A DNA stretch of 64,000 bases from Micromonospora olivasterospora (GTDB taxonomy: Bacteria; Actinomycetota; Actinomycetes; Mycobacteriales; Micromonosporaceae). The position numbers and the translations under genes are program-made. Positions 30,703 through 39,260 of the stretch are shown piece after piece; the first letter of the stretch is position 1, and every line of letters begins with the position of its first letter. The notes beneath the pieces are model-generated. The model worked only from the letters and a program-made list of their open reading frames with translations, was not told the origin of the DNA and made no database searches. The stretch spans positions 2,418,001-2,482,000 of the forward strand of contig NZ_VLKE01000001.1 in assembly GCF_007830265.1 (NCBI RefSeq). Reading direction: 5' to 3'.

Positions 30703-32544
30703 TCAGTCGGTCAGCGGACGCACGTCCCACAGCCAGACGCCGCCGGTGTACGTCGGCGTGACGCCGGTCAGTTCCGTCATCCCGCGGCGCAGCGCCTCGG
30801 CGTGCTCGTGCGGGCCGAGCACGACCACCCCCGCCCGCCAGTACCGCAGGTCGTCGACGGCGGCCACCCGCGCCTGGGGCGTGATCGGCGGCACGGCCCC
30901 GGTGCGCCGGATCGTGTTGAAGAAGCTGCTGGTGGGGCGCGGCGGGGCGGTGAACAGGGCGATCCGCCCCTCCGGCGCGTCGGGCCGGGTGTCGGGGCCG
31001 AGGAAGTAACCCCGGGCGAGCGGCATGTCGAGTCCGGTCGCCGCGGACCAGCGCAGCGGGTCGACGTAGTCGTTGTCGGGCAGCGGCAGGCTGACCACGC
31101 TGCGCCCGCCGGTCACGTACGGGCGCCAGGCACCGGAGGTGACGAAGCGGGGCACGGGGTCGAGGCGTACCGAGGGCAGCGGGGTCGGAAACGCGGGCAG
31201 CAGCGCCATGGTCAGCACGGTGGCGGTGGCGAAGCGGATCTGCGGCCGGGCGGCCGGGTGCTCCCGGGCGAGCCGGCGGGCGCGTTCGGCGCCGAGCGCG
31301 AGCAGCACCCCGACGACCGGGGTGATCGCCAGCGCCCACCGGGTGGGCACCACCGAGTGCAGGATCGGCAGGTTCTCCAGCGCCGCCCAGGGGCCCGGCA
31401 CGCCGGTCGCCCGCCCCTCGAACTGGATCTCCCGGCCGAGGGAGAGGACGGCGAAGAGCAGGCCGACCGCGGCGAGCCCGAGCACCGCGGGGCTGCGCCG
31501 CAGCCACCACACCAGCGCGCCGACGAGGACGACCAGGGGCCAGCCGAGGAAGCCGTTCTCCTCGGTGGGGTTCTTCACCAGGTGCCGGGTGACGCGAGCG
31601 TCCCCGGCGACCGACTCGCGGGCGAAGGCGGAAAACGAGGCGAGGTCGGTGCGGTAGCCGCGGATCAGCCGGGACAGCCCCTCGTACGCGCCGGGCGCGA
31701 AGAACTGCACGTACAGGGGGTACGCCAGCAGGGCCCCCGAGACCGCGGCGGCCACCCCGAGGCCCGCGAGGAAGGGCCGGGCCCGGCGCCGGACATCCGG
31801 CCGGTGCAGGGCCAGCGCGGCGATCACCACCCCGAGCCCGATCGCCGCCATCAGCAGGATCTCCAGGTTGACGAAGGCCTGCCAGACGATGACCAGTCCG
31901 AGCAGCACGCCGTTGCGCAGCCACCGGCCGCCGTCGGGCAGCCGCAGGGTGCGCCAGACGATCAGGGGCACCACGAACTGGCTGACGATGTTGGGGTGGG
32001 CGTTCGCGTGCGAGACCATCGCGGGCGCGAACGCGCAGAAGCCCGCGCCGAGCCAGGCGGGCGCCCGGGACCCGACCAGCACCCGGGAGAGCAGGAAGTA
32101 CCAGGCGGTCGCGGTGGCGATCAGGCCACCGGTGAGAAAGACCAGGAATGCGGTACGCGGCCCGAACAGGACGGTGACCGGCGTCATTGGCAGCGAAATG
32201 GATAATACGGACGTGTTGGCCATGAGATTCACACCGTCCGGCACGTTCATCCGGTCCGAGGCGAACGGATAGGCGAAATCGGTGACGACGCGGGCACCGT
32301 GCGCCATCATCCACTCGAAGAGCGCCTGGTCCGACCTGTTGTCGCGCACCCCGGCGGCGGGATCCACCCAGAACCGGGCGGTCACCCAGAAGCCCAGCAG
32401 CACGAAGCTGAGCACGGCCGCGGCGTCCACCCACCGGCCGCGACGGGACGCCGCGGCGCCGGCCCGCCCACCGCGGGACGCACCCACGGGGCCCGTGCCG
32501 TCCCCCGCGGTCTCGCCGGCGCCGCCCGGTTGGGGAGTAGTCAT
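30703..32544 (-). CDS. Multi-pass membrane protein, GT-C glycosyltransferase-like
   Basis: About 613 residues with 10-12 hydrophobic helices (AAAVLSFVLLGFWVTARFW, TAFLVFLTGGLIATATAWYF, PFLAGLGVAAAVSGALLAYP and others). A first-loop segment DNRSDQALFEWMMAHGARVV contains acidic residues in the position where GT-C enzymes (mannosyl-/arabinosyl-type, polyprenyl-phosphate-dependent) keep catalytic Asp. The C-terminal soluble part ends LTGVTPTYTGGVWLWDVRPL. ATG 32544 is preferred; the frame is open to 32586 and neither start has a clear ribosome site. Divergent from the methyltransferase at 32755; likely envelope glycan work, inferred. Confidence 0.75.
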   Translation of the reverse strand: MTTPQPGGAGETAGDGTGPVGASRGGRAGAAASRRGRWVDAAAVLSFVLLGFWVTARFWVDPAAGVRDNRSDQALFEWMMAHGARVVTDFAYPFASDRMNVPDGVNLMANTSVLSISLPMTPVTVLFGPRTAFLVFLTGGLIATATAWYFLLSRVLVGSRAPAWLGAGFCAFAPAMVSHANAHPNIVSQFVVPLIVWRTLRLPDGGRWLRNGVLLGLVIVWQAFVNLEILLMAAIGLGVVIAALALHRPDVRRRARPFLAGLGVAAAVSGALLAYPLYVQFFAPGAYEGLSRLIRGYRTDLASFSAFARESVAGDARVTRHLVKNPTEENGFLGWPLVVLVGALVWWLRRSPAVLGLAAVGLLFAVLSLGREIQFEGRATGVPGPWAALENLPILHSVVPTRWALAITPVVGVLLALGAERARRLAREHPAARPQIRFATATVLTMALLPAFPTPLPSVRLDPVPRFVTSGAWRPYVTGGRSVVSLPLPDNDYVDPLRWSAATGLDMPLARGYFLGPDTRPDAPEGRIALFTAPPRPTSSFFNTIRRTGAVPPITPQARVAAVDDLRYWRAGVVVLGPHEHAEALRRGMTELTGVTPTYTGGVWLWDVRPLTD

Positions 32545-32754
32545 GACAATTCGTAGCGTAGTCAGGGAATCGCGCCGGCGTGGCACGTTTCTGGGGACTG
32601 GCGTAGTATGTGCCGGGTTCGCCGACCGCCGAGCTCGTGCCCACCCCCGACGACAATTCGGCTCCCACAGTGTTCCAATTTGCCGCCGTCCCCATCGGAT
32701 GGTTCACTCTGTCGGTCCCGGGTCAGGTCGAGTCACACCGTGAGGAATCGACGC

Positions 32755-33465
32755 ATGGCAGAAATCACTGGGGATCAGCGTGTCCAGGCGGAGGTCCTGG
32801 AGGGCCTCGCCACCGCGGTCAACCACCGCAGGTGGTTCGTGGAGCTGGCCGTCCCGTACCTCGGTGACAACCCCATCGAGATCGGCAGCGGGCTGGGCGA
32901 CTACGCCCTGGAGTGGGCCGCGCGCCTGCCCCGGATCACCGCCACCGAGGCCGACCCCGACCGGCTGGTCGCGCTGAAGGAGCGCCTCGCCGACGAGCCG
33001 AACATCGAGGTCCGGCAGATGCTGCTGCCGCACTCCGAGCGCGGCGACCACAGCGCCGCGGTGTCGTACAACGTGCTGGAGCACATCGAGGACCACGTGG
33101 GCGCCCTGCGCAGCATGCGCGACCTGGTCCGGCCCGGCGGCGCCGTGGTGATCATCGTGCCGGCGTTCCAGTTCGCGATGAGCCCGGCCGACATCGCCAC
33201 CGGGCACGTCCGCCGCTACACGAAGAAGACCCTGGCCGCCGCGATGACCGAGGCCGGCCTGACGGTGGAGAAGATCCACTACGCGAACGCGCTCGGCCTG
33301 ATCGGCTACTTCATGGCGACCAAGGTCTTCCGGCTGATGCCGAAGGAGGGCCCGATGGTGAAGGTCTACGACACCCTCGTGCTCCCGGCCACGAAGGCCG
33401 CCGAGCAGCTCGTCCGGCCCCCGTTCGGCCAGTCCGTCTTCGCGGTCGCCCGCGTCCCGTCGTAG
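32755..33465 (+). CDS. Class I SAM-dependent methyltransferase
   Basis: 236 residues from ATG 32755, with GAGGA 9 bases upstream; an upstream extension of the frame has no homology. Motif I is NPIEIGSGLGDYALEWAARL, motif II/III TATEADPDRL, and post-motif VSYNVLEHIEDHVGALRSMR is the VLEHI pattern of small-molecule or lipid-linked methyltransferases (Methyltransf_11/23). The C-terminal hydrophobic helix (ANALGLIGYFMATKVFRLMP) suggests membrane proximity, in line with the divergent membrane glycosyltransferase-like neighbour. Confidence 0.9.
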   Translation: MAEITGDQRVQAEVLEGLATAVNHRRWFVELAVPYLGDNPIEIGSGLGDYALEWAARLPRITATEADPDRLVALKERLADEPNIEVRQMLLPHSERGDHSAAVSYNVLEHIEDHVGALRSMRDLVRPGGAVVIIVPAFQFAMSPADIATGHVRRYTKKTLAAAMTEAGLTVEKIHYANALGLIGYFMATKVFRLMPKEGPMVKVYDTLVLPATKAAEQLVRPPFGQSVFAVARVPS

Positions 33466-33489
33466 CCCCCGCCGGCGGGCCCCCCGGTA

Positions 33490-34023
33490 TCACTCCTTGA
33501 TTTGGTACGTGGGGCGGATGGCCGACCGGGCGAGGGTGTGGAACGCCAGGTTGAAACCGACGGCCGCCGGGGAGGCGCTCGGCGGGATGTCGAGGCGGTC
33601 GACGTCCACCGCGTGTACGGCGAAGACGTACCGGTGCGGGCGGTCGCCGGCCGGCGGAGCGGCGCCGCCGTACCCGGTGTCGCCGTAGTCGTTGCGGACG
33701 CTGAACGCGCCGCCGAGCTCGCTCTCCTTGACTCCGCGGGGCAGCTCGGTCACCGACGTGGGTACGTTGACGAGCGCCCAGTGCCAGAAGCCGCTGCCGG
33801 TCGGCGCGTCCGGGTCGAAGCAGGTCACCACGAAGCTCTTCGTCTCGGCGGGGAAGTCCGACCAGGCCAGGTGGGGCGAGACGTTGCCGCCGCCGACGCT
33901 GCCGTGCGCGTACCGCGCGTCCATCGGTTCGCCGTTGGGCACGTCGTCACTGCTCAGGGTGAACGACGGAACGGTCGGCAGCAGCTCGTACGGGTCGGGG
34001 GCGATCGGGCGTTCCAGGGTCAT
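33490..34023 (-). CDS. YbhB/YbcL-type PEBP (Raf kinase inhibitor-like) protein
   Basis: 177 residues from ATG 34023 (GGAAGC just upstream). The PEBP anion-binding signature is visible: NVSPHLAWSDFP, CFDPDAPTGSGFWHWALVNV and HRYVFAVHAVDVD. Bacterial members bind small phosphate-containing ligands; function otherwise unclear. Convergent with the methyltransferase, 24 bases apart. Confidence 0.93.
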   Translation of the reverse strand: MTLERPIAPDPYELLPTVPSFTLSSDDVPNGEPMDARYAHGSVGGGNVSPHLAWSDFPAETKSFVVTCFDPDAPTGSGFWHWALVNVPTSVTELPRGVKESELGGAFSVRNDYGDTGYGGAAPPAGDRPHRYVFAVHAVDVDRLDIPPSASPAAVGFNLAFHTLARSAIRPTYQIKE

Positions 34024-34195
34024 CAGGGCGGCTTCCTTTCGGTCGGCGCGGTTTCCTGCGCACCTTCTTACCCCGCCGCGCCCCGCGCGTCGCGCCGGAC
34101 GCGCGATCTTCGCGGCGGTCCGGCCGACCGCCGACGGAGCCGACCGCTGAGGACGGGGCGACGGCGCCTGGTCGCCGCCGGTACAGTGCCGCAGC

Positions 34196-34309
34196 ATGGG
34201 CGCGATCAGGCCGTGGCACGTCGTTCTGCTTCTCTGCTGCCTCGTCACCTCGGCGGCGCTGCTCGGCGGCCTCGCCTGGTACGTGACGAGCCGGCGAAAC
34301 CGCCACTAG
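34196..34309 (+). CDS. 37-residue single-pass membrane peptide
   Basis: ATG 34196 to TAG 34309. The translation is MGAIRPWHVVLLLC, a continuous hydrophobic helix (VVLLLCCLVTSAALLGGLAW) and a basic tail YVTSRRNRH. Positive-inside topology suggests the C-terminus in the cytoplasm. Coding support: one clean transmembrane helix, proper charge distribution, 25 bases before the next gene. GCAGC rather than a strong ribosome site precedes it. Below usual length cut-offs and easily missed. Confidence 0.6.
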   Translation: MGAIRPWHVVLLLCCLVTSAALLGGLAWYVTSRRNRH

Positions 34310-34334
34310 CGTGATACCGCAGGGAGGCGGCGAC

Positions 34335-35081
34335 ATGTCCGGCGCGCAGCTGTACGACACCATCGGAGCCACTTACACCGTGACGCGGCGCACCGAGCCA
34401 CGGATCGCCGCACAGGTCTGGGCCGCGCTCGGCGACGCGCGGACGGTACTGAATGTCGGGGCTGGTACCGGTTCCTACGAGCCCGCCGACCGCGACGTCA
34501 CCGCGGTGGAACCGTCGGCGCTCATGCGGGCGCAGCGCCCCGCAGGCGCAGCGCCGTGCGTGGCTGCCGCTGCGGAGAGCCTTCCGTTCGAGGACCAGTC
34601 CTTCGACGCAGCGATGGCATTTGCCACCATCCATCACTGGCAGGACCCGATCGCGGGCCTGCGCGAGATGCGGCGCGTCGCTCGTCGCGTGGTGGTGTTC
34701 ACGCACGAGACCAGTGACACCGGATGGCTCCGCCGGTTCTGGCTAACGCGCGACTACCTTCCTGAAGTCGCGGACATCCTCGTCGGCCGGCCTTCGCTGA
34801 CCGAGCTGGCCGGCGCGATCGGAGCCCGCGTGGAGCCGGTGCTCATCCCGTGGGACTGCGCTGACGGCTTCTTCGAGGCCTACTGGCGCCGGCCCGAGGC
34901 GTACCTGGACGAGAACGTCCGTCGCGGGGTATCGGTCTGGGCCAGAGTCGGGCCGGACGCCGAGCGGAGGGCAGTGCACAGCCTCCGTGCCGACCTCGCC
35001 TCAGGTCGGTGGGCAGAACGCAATCGCGACCTCGTCGATCTCGAGGCAGCAGAGCTTGGCCTCCGCCTGCTTGTCGCCTGA
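34335..35081 (+). CDS. Class I SAM-dependent methyltransferase (Methyltransf_11)
   Basis: 248 residues from ATG 34335 with GGGAGG about 8 bases upstream. Motif I ARTVLNVGAGTGSYEPADRD, acidic ribose contact TAVEPSALM, and AMAFATIHHWQDPIAGLREM place it in the Methyltransf_11 group of small-molecule methylases. Lies between the backbone and the attachment site of the integrated element; the last backbone gene on the left. Confidence 0.9.
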   Translation: MSGAQLYDTIGATYTVTRRTEPRIAAQVWAALGDARTVLNVGAGTGSYEPADRDVTAVEPSALMRAQRPAGAAPCVAAAAESLPFEDQSFDAAMAFATIHHWQDPIAGLREMRRVARRVVVFTHETSDTGWLRRFWLTRDYLPEVADILVGRPSLTELAGAIGARVEPVLIPWDCADGFFEAYWRRPEAYLDENVRRGVSVWARVGPDAERRAVHSLRADLASGRWAERNRDLVDLEAAELGLRLLVA

Positions 35082-35187
35082 AGCCGCCACATCGACCGGC
35101 GCCGAAACTTCGCCGCCCATGTGCCGCGGCGAGCGAGCCTCAGCTACCCGTGACGAGACGGAGAGGCTGATTCGCTAGCACAAGATT

Positions 35188-35226
35188 CGCCCCTGACCGG
35201 CGTTCGCACTGGTCAGGGGCGTTTTT
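35188..35226 (+). terminator. Terminator beside the left attachment site
   Basis: An 11-bp perfect stem (CGCCCCTGACC 35188-35198 / GGTCAGGGGCG 35211-35221) with a TTTTT tract at 35222-35226. It terminates plus-strand transcripts and was originally the hairpin behind tRNA-Ser; a near-identical hairpin lies at the right end of the element. Confidence 0.85.
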
Positions 35227-35299
35227 GCTGTTCGGGTGAGCGGAGGGTGTGGGATTCGAACCCACGAAGACATCGCTGCCTTACCGGTTTTCAAGACCA
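35216..35299. repeat. attL: 84-bp direct repeat containing the 3' part of tRNA-Ser(UGA)
   Basis: Identical over 84 bp to 51363-51446. It contains the terminator end, a short spacer and, from 35241, the 3' portion of a minus-strand tRNA-Ser up to the anticodon loop (TTTTCAAGACCA). Beyond 35299 the sequence diverges and no 5' half of a tRNA is present, so this is the displaced 3' end left by integration. Confidence 0.93.
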
Positions 35300-35679
35300 C
35301 GAAGCTCACGGCGCTGACCTGCTGTTAGGCGAGCCCTCGCCCACCCGGCGACACAGATACGACACGAGCCTGGGCGACATGGAAGGACAGCCCATAGGAC
35401 TCGACGGCCACTGAACGCCTCGCCTGCGACCTTGCGCCGGCCGTGTACAGGGCCGTGCGAAGAGGACCGGCTTCCGTGGATGGCGAACACAGCCGACTGG
35501 CGCCTGTGACGTCCTCAGTCAGAGGTCCCGCCCGCACGCTTTCCAAGTCTGTCGTCTAGCGTTCCCCGAGTGTCGTAGCGGAACTTTTGAAGCTTTCACG
35601 GCATAGGCAAGATTTGCTGTTAAAACCGTCGATATCGGCCAAGCTCCGGCAAGGCTCCGTTTGACGGTAAGATGCTCCA
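35300..35679. other. Left end of the element, no gene recognised
   Basis: Roughly 380 bases of visibly lower GC DNA between attL and the first cargo gene. Several short minus-strand frames overlap here without support. It probably holds the promoter of the first cargo gene. Confidence 0.4.
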
Positions 35680-36765
35680 GTGGATGAGCTTTCTTTTGGT
35701 GTCGGCTGCCTACAGTTCGAAACACCCTCCAGCGCCAACGACCAAGCCGCATGGGAAAGAAAGGTACGGCGCGCACTAGAGGCAATTCCGAGCGTCCGAG
35801 ACGTCGAGATAGACTTCCCCGGCGCGGACGATTTTCCACGCATCGAGCGCCGAGGCCCGCTATTCTTTTCCCCTCATCCCACCAGCGGAATGCTGCGGTT
35901 CAGGGTAGTTATCCCCAAGCGAATCCACAAGGAAGTAATGCCATTCGCAGTTGGGGATCATTCGGAGAATTTTACGGTATTAACCTGGTATTGGTCACAT
36001 TTCCCGGTAACCTTTGTAATTGAGGATCAGCCTTCTCCCTCGGCCGATGCAACGAACGTGGCGATTGTGCGAGAATTTCTGCGTCGAGAAATCAAGCGGC
36101 TAGGCGATGATGCGGAGGGAGTTAGGCTTGCATGCCTAGGACCAAGCCCCTTTCACGCAAACTTCCGACTAGCCCCCAGCGCTAGCCCGATTCCAGACGA
36201 TGGGCTTTCCATACAAAAGGAGGCCCGGTCGTATCCAACCATCGTAATTCACTACGATACCAATCGCTTCAAGGCGGGCAGCGAAGCTTTCGCACAGTTC
36301 GTAAAGATGACAGTTGAACAGTTTAGCTACTTTTATTACGAAGTCAAGCTGCGCAATCAGCGAGTGAGGAAATCGCAGGAGGTAACCGAATTGGCCGCGC
36401 AATTGATCGCGCTCCATCGGACGCCCGGCCTGCGAGGCTGGTGGGTCAGGGCCACGCGAGCTGGTCGCCTCTCTCGTGAACTCACACTCTATGCGATCAG
36501 TTACGAATTCGATTTCGCCAGACAGCAACGAGAAGTAAAGCAGTACGTTGAAGACCTCTACGAGCGCTCGACCGTCAAGGTCCTGCGCCCCTGGCTTGAG
36601 GCAGAGATTGATGATGACGACTCCAGCGCCGACCTTAAGACTAGCCGCGAAACTGCCGAGTTGTTGGAGCCCAGACGTCTTCGAGAGGCGAACATGCTGC
36701 TTGTCATAGTCGTCGCCGCGCTTTCTGCGTTCCTGGGCGCTGCCGCCAAGGCCCTGATCGGATAG
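35680..36765 (+). CDS. Unknown cargo protein with C-terminal membrane helix
   Basis: 361 residues from GTG 35680; ribosome site weak. Base composition is clearly lower in GC than the surroundings and third positions use A/T freely, a sign of separate origin. Residues 1-220 look globular (WERKVRRALEAIPSVRDVEI, TVLTWYWSHFPVTFVIEDQP), 240-320 is helical and charged, and the protein ends with a tail-anchor-like helix (ANMLLVIVVAALSAFLGAAA). No family recognised. It converges with a second low-GC gene that also ends in a membrane helix. Confidence 0.75.
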   Translation: MDELSFGVGCLQFETPSSANDQAAWERKVRRALEAIPSVRDVEIDFPGADDFPRIERRGPLFFSPHPTSGMLRFRVVIPKRIHKEVMPFAVGDHSENFTVLTWYWSHFPVTFVIEDQPSPSADATNVAIVREFLRREIKRLGDDAEGVRLACLGPSPFHANFRLAPSASPIPDDGLSIQKEARSYPTIVIHYDTNRFKAGSEAFAQFVKMTVEQFSYFYYEVKLRNQRVRKSQEVTELAAQLIALHRTPGLRGWWVRATRAGRLSRELTLYAISYEFDFARQQREVKQYVEDLYERSTVKVLRPWLEAEIDDDDSSADLKTSRETAELLEPRRLREANMLLVIVVAALSAFLGAAAKALIG

Positions 36766-36774
36766 AACTCACCT

Positions 36775-37284
36775 TCAGGCAACAGCAATTGTCACCACGA
36801 TAGCCACCACGGCCGCCACGGCGCTAACCGCCGTGAGCCACAGCATCGAATAGTGGCGACGATCTTTTTCGGCTTTCTCCCGTGCCGCAGCTCGCGTCAG
36901 GTTGGACAAGCGCACTGAGTAAGGGTTCGGCCGCTTCAACAAGTAGGTAAGCCTCGAAGGCTGCGGAATTCGATCGAGCGTCTTAAAGAACTCGGCGAGC
37001 CTGCGACGGTCTTGATACTCCAAGGGAAGGTTGAAGTACAAACGACCCGCATTTAAATCGACAGCGAATTTGAAGGGAACTTCTAAGCGAACAACCGAAT
37101 GTAGGTCGACGTCTTTCAGAGGAACGTCCCGTAGATAGGTCGACTGATGCCGGTACTGCACATTCAGCTTGCCAACACCACCGCCCCCCTGGCCTACAGT
37201 TTCGCTATACAACCGCTCAACGTCGTCGCGGTAGAGCACAACGCCATCGATCCAAATCTGCTCATTGGGTACGACCAAGGGCAT
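36775..37284 (-). CDS. Unknown cargo protein with C-terminal membrane helix
   Basis: 169 residues from ATG 37284, with GGGAGGT about 7 bases upstream. N-terminal beta-rich part (NEQIWIDGVVLYRDDVERLY, FKFAVDLNAGRLYFNLPLEY), a basic helix (TRAAAREKAEKDRRHYSMLW) and a final hydrophobic helix (LTAVSAVAAVVAIVVTIAVA). Low GC like its convergent neighbour. Starts 18 bases after the HAD gene ends, so it may be the third gene of the GntR-HAD operon. Function unknown. Confidence 0.7.
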   Translation of the reverse strand: MPLVVPNEQIWIDGVVLYRDDVERLYSETVGQGGGGVGKLNVQYRHQSTYLRDVPLKDVDLHSVVRLEVPFKFAVDLNAGRLYFNLPLEYQDRRRLAEFFKTLDRIPQPSRLTYLLKRPNPYSVRLSNLTRAAAREKAEKDRRHYSMLWLTAVSAVAAVVAIVVTIAVA

Positions 37285-37302
37285 CGCCTAATACCTCCCC
37301 GA

Positions 37303-37998
37303 CTAGGTGCCCGACATCGCGATCAGGATACTCGCAATGTCACCCATGCTGGTAATTACGACATGCGCACCGGCGGAGCGAAAGGCAGCGACCTTGGTAG
37401 GACGGTTGGCGTAGCCAATGACCTTAACTCCCGCCGCATACGCCCCCTCGATATCTGACAGCGAGTCGCCGACAAGGACACAACGTTCGGGACGTTCCCG
37501 CAGGGCACGAACGGCCTGCAATATCGGATCAGGGTGAGGCTTCATACGCTCTGGCTTCGCGTAGGCGCGTCCGACCACCGGAGATACGTACCCAGCAAGC
37601 CGGCGTGCTGCCAGGTACGCGGCCACCGCACCGGCAGAGTTGTTGCTGACGACGGCCACCGGTAACCCGGCCTGCCGGGCGGCCACGATGACTTCCCGGC
37701 CGTACAGCGTCGGTTCGGCAGTCTCGGCGGCCCGGCGCTCGGCAGCGCAGAGCGCATCCTCTACCGCCTCCGTAGCGCCCTGGTCGCCGGTCGCCCCGGT
37801 GCGACGGAGCACCTCAAGCGGGTCCGGCTCGCTGGCGAGATCTGGCGACACGTCGACGCCGTGTCGCCGCAGGACGTCGACCAGCTCGGCGGCAACCTGC
37901 GGCGCCGGGTAGCGGGCGAAGATGCTGCACACCGGCCCGTCGAAGTCGAGCAGCACCGCGCCGACTCCGGCGAGCAGTCGGCCGAGGTCGGCGGTCAT
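37303..37998 (-). CDS. HAD-superfamily phosphatase
   Basis: 231 residues from ATG 37998. HAD motif I AVLLDFDGPVCSIF (nucleophile Asp), motif II AVVSNNSAG (Ser), Lys in KPERMKPHPDP and motif IV VLVGDSLSDIEGA place it with phosphoglycolate-phosphatase-like hydrolases. Its ATG overlaps the GntR stop codon (ATGA), so the two are translationally coupled. Such HAD genes recur next to GntR regulators in actinomycete elements; the substrate is unknown. Confidence 0.9.
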   Translation of the reverse strand: MTADLGRLLAGVGAVLLDFDGPVCSIFARYPAPQVAAELVDVLRRHGVDVSPDLASEPDPLEVLRRTGATGDQGATEAVEDALCAAERRAAETAEPTLYGREVIVAARQAGLPVAVVSNNSAGAVAAYLAARRLAGYVSPVVGRAYAKPERMKPHPDPILQAVRALRERPERCVLVGDSLSDIEGAYAAGVKVIGYANRPTKVAAFRSAGAHVVITSMGDIASILIAMSGT

Positions 37999-38861
37999 CC
38001 GTCGTACCGGTAGGCGATGGTCGACCACACCGAGTCGAACCACTGGCGGGAAGCTTCCACGAACTGCGTGCCGTGGGACGTGTCGTCGTCGGTCACCGCG
38101 TAGTGGAACAGCGGCACGTCTTTGCCCATCAGGTCGTAAATCGCCATGGGCTCACCCTTGATCGAGACGGTGCGCTCCACGACCGGGTAGAAGCCGTAGA
38201 AGACTTCCTCGCCGTTCAAGATGTAAAGCTTGAACAGCGGGGACGCTCGGTGCATCCGTACCTCAATGTTGGCCGAGCGGATCAGGCCGAGGTCGCCCAG
38301 CTCGGTGACCTGATCGATGATGCCGTCCGCCGCTCGGCGGGTGATCCGGTCGGCGCGTTCGCGTACGGCCGGGTCGTCGGCCTGCGTCTCGGCTCGTGCG
38401 GGCAGCGCCATCGCGACGGTCATGTCGGAGATCAGGACTCGCACGGCGATCGTCTCCGGCGCGAGGCGGCCCACCCGCACCTTGTCGAGCGCTTCGGCGA
38501 GCGCGTTACGCAGCGTCTCGCCGGAGAACCCCGCGAAGTCGATGGTCACGTGGGGCCGCTCAAACGCGGCTTCAATGTGCGGGCGCAGCCCAACGGCCCG
38601 CTGTGTCTGCGCGCGGACGAACGCACCGCTTCCCTGCCGGGACACGATCAGCCGCTCTGCCCGGAGTAGGTCTAGTGCCCGCTTGACCGTCTCCCGCGCC
38701 ACGCCGTAGCGCGCGGCGAGTTCGGGCTGCGACGGCAGCTTGTCGCCGGGGGCAAGCCGGCGCGTAAGGATGGCCGCCCGCAACTTGTTCGCGATCTGCT
38801 GCGAGGCCTGTTTGGGGTCGTCGGGATCTAGCTGACCGAGGAAATCGAGGTTGTCGCTCAC
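37995..38861 (-). CDS. GntR-family regulator (KorSA-like)
   Basis: 288 residues from GTG 38861; the frame opens further upstream at 38906 but that region holds operator-like repeats. N-terminal winged helix-turn-helix (LPSQPELAARYGVARETVKR, then LLRAERLIVSRQGSGAFV) and a C-terminal ligand-like domain ending FHYAVTDDDTSHGTQFVEAS. In pSAM2 the GntR protein KorSA represses the activator and its own gene; the position here, divergent from the plus-strand operon and beside three CTAGCCA repeats, suggests the same job: holding the element in the integrated state. Confidence 0.88.
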   Translation of the reverse strand: MSDNLDFLGQLDPDDPKQASQQIANKLRAAILTRRLAPGDKLPSQPELAARYGVARETVKRALDLLRAERLIVSRQGSGAFVRAQTQRAVGLRPHIEAAFERPHVTIDFAGFSGETLRNALAEALDKVRVGRLAPETIAVRVLISDMTVAMALPARAETQADDPAVRERADRITRRAADGIIDQVTELGDLGLIRSANIEVRMHRASPLFKLYILNGEEVFYGFYPVVERTVSIKGEPMAIYDLMGKDVPLFHYAVTDDDTSHGTQFVEASRQWFDSVWSTIAYRYDG

Positions 38862-38877
38862 CCGCCCACGGTAGCTC

Positions 38878-38966
38878 TGACTAGCCAAGTTAGGAAAGTT
38901 CCGCACTTCGCCTTGACCTGACTAGCCATGCGCATCTACCTTCATCTCATCGCGCCTGGCTAGCCA
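38878..38966. promoter_or_regulatory. Three CTAGCCA operator-like repeats
   Basis: TGACTAGCCA at 38878-38887 and 38919-38928 and the palindrome TGGCTAGCCA at 38957-38966, about 40 bases apart. They occupy the divergent promoter region between the GntR gene and the plus-strand operon starting at 39261. The rest of 38967-39260 shows no gene with support. Likely operators of the GntR protein, by position only. Confidence 0.6.
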
Positions 38967-39260
38967 GGTACGACAAGCCGGCCGGACGGCCCGGGGAACG
39001 GCGGCACGTCGTTGCCGTACGCCCATGGGCCGCCGGATCAGGTCGTTCATTGACCAACTCCACAGCGACAGGAACAAGCGCGCGTGATGCCGTGAGCGGC
39101 ATTCCCTGCATTGAGCCACCTGGTGGTCGACCCCGGTAGGTCCCGGGCGAGCGGGGCGAGCGGAGCGGATAGCGCGCGCTGCACAGCACGACCTCGGGGC
39201 GCGGCCACGGCTGCGCCCTGGGGCTTCCCCCGCTTCGTCAACCTGTCCCGGAGGTTTCCC

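Noticed and set aside
30557..32707. A 716-codon minus frame overlapping the membrane protein gene
   Set aside because: It is a shifted reading of the same DNA, Arg/Gly/Pro-rich without helices, whereas the 30703-32544 frame has regular membrane segments.
35241..35299. A second functional tRNA-Ser gene at the left border
   Set aside because: Only the 3' part to the anticodon loop is present; the acceptor 5' strand and D-arm are missing beyond 35299.
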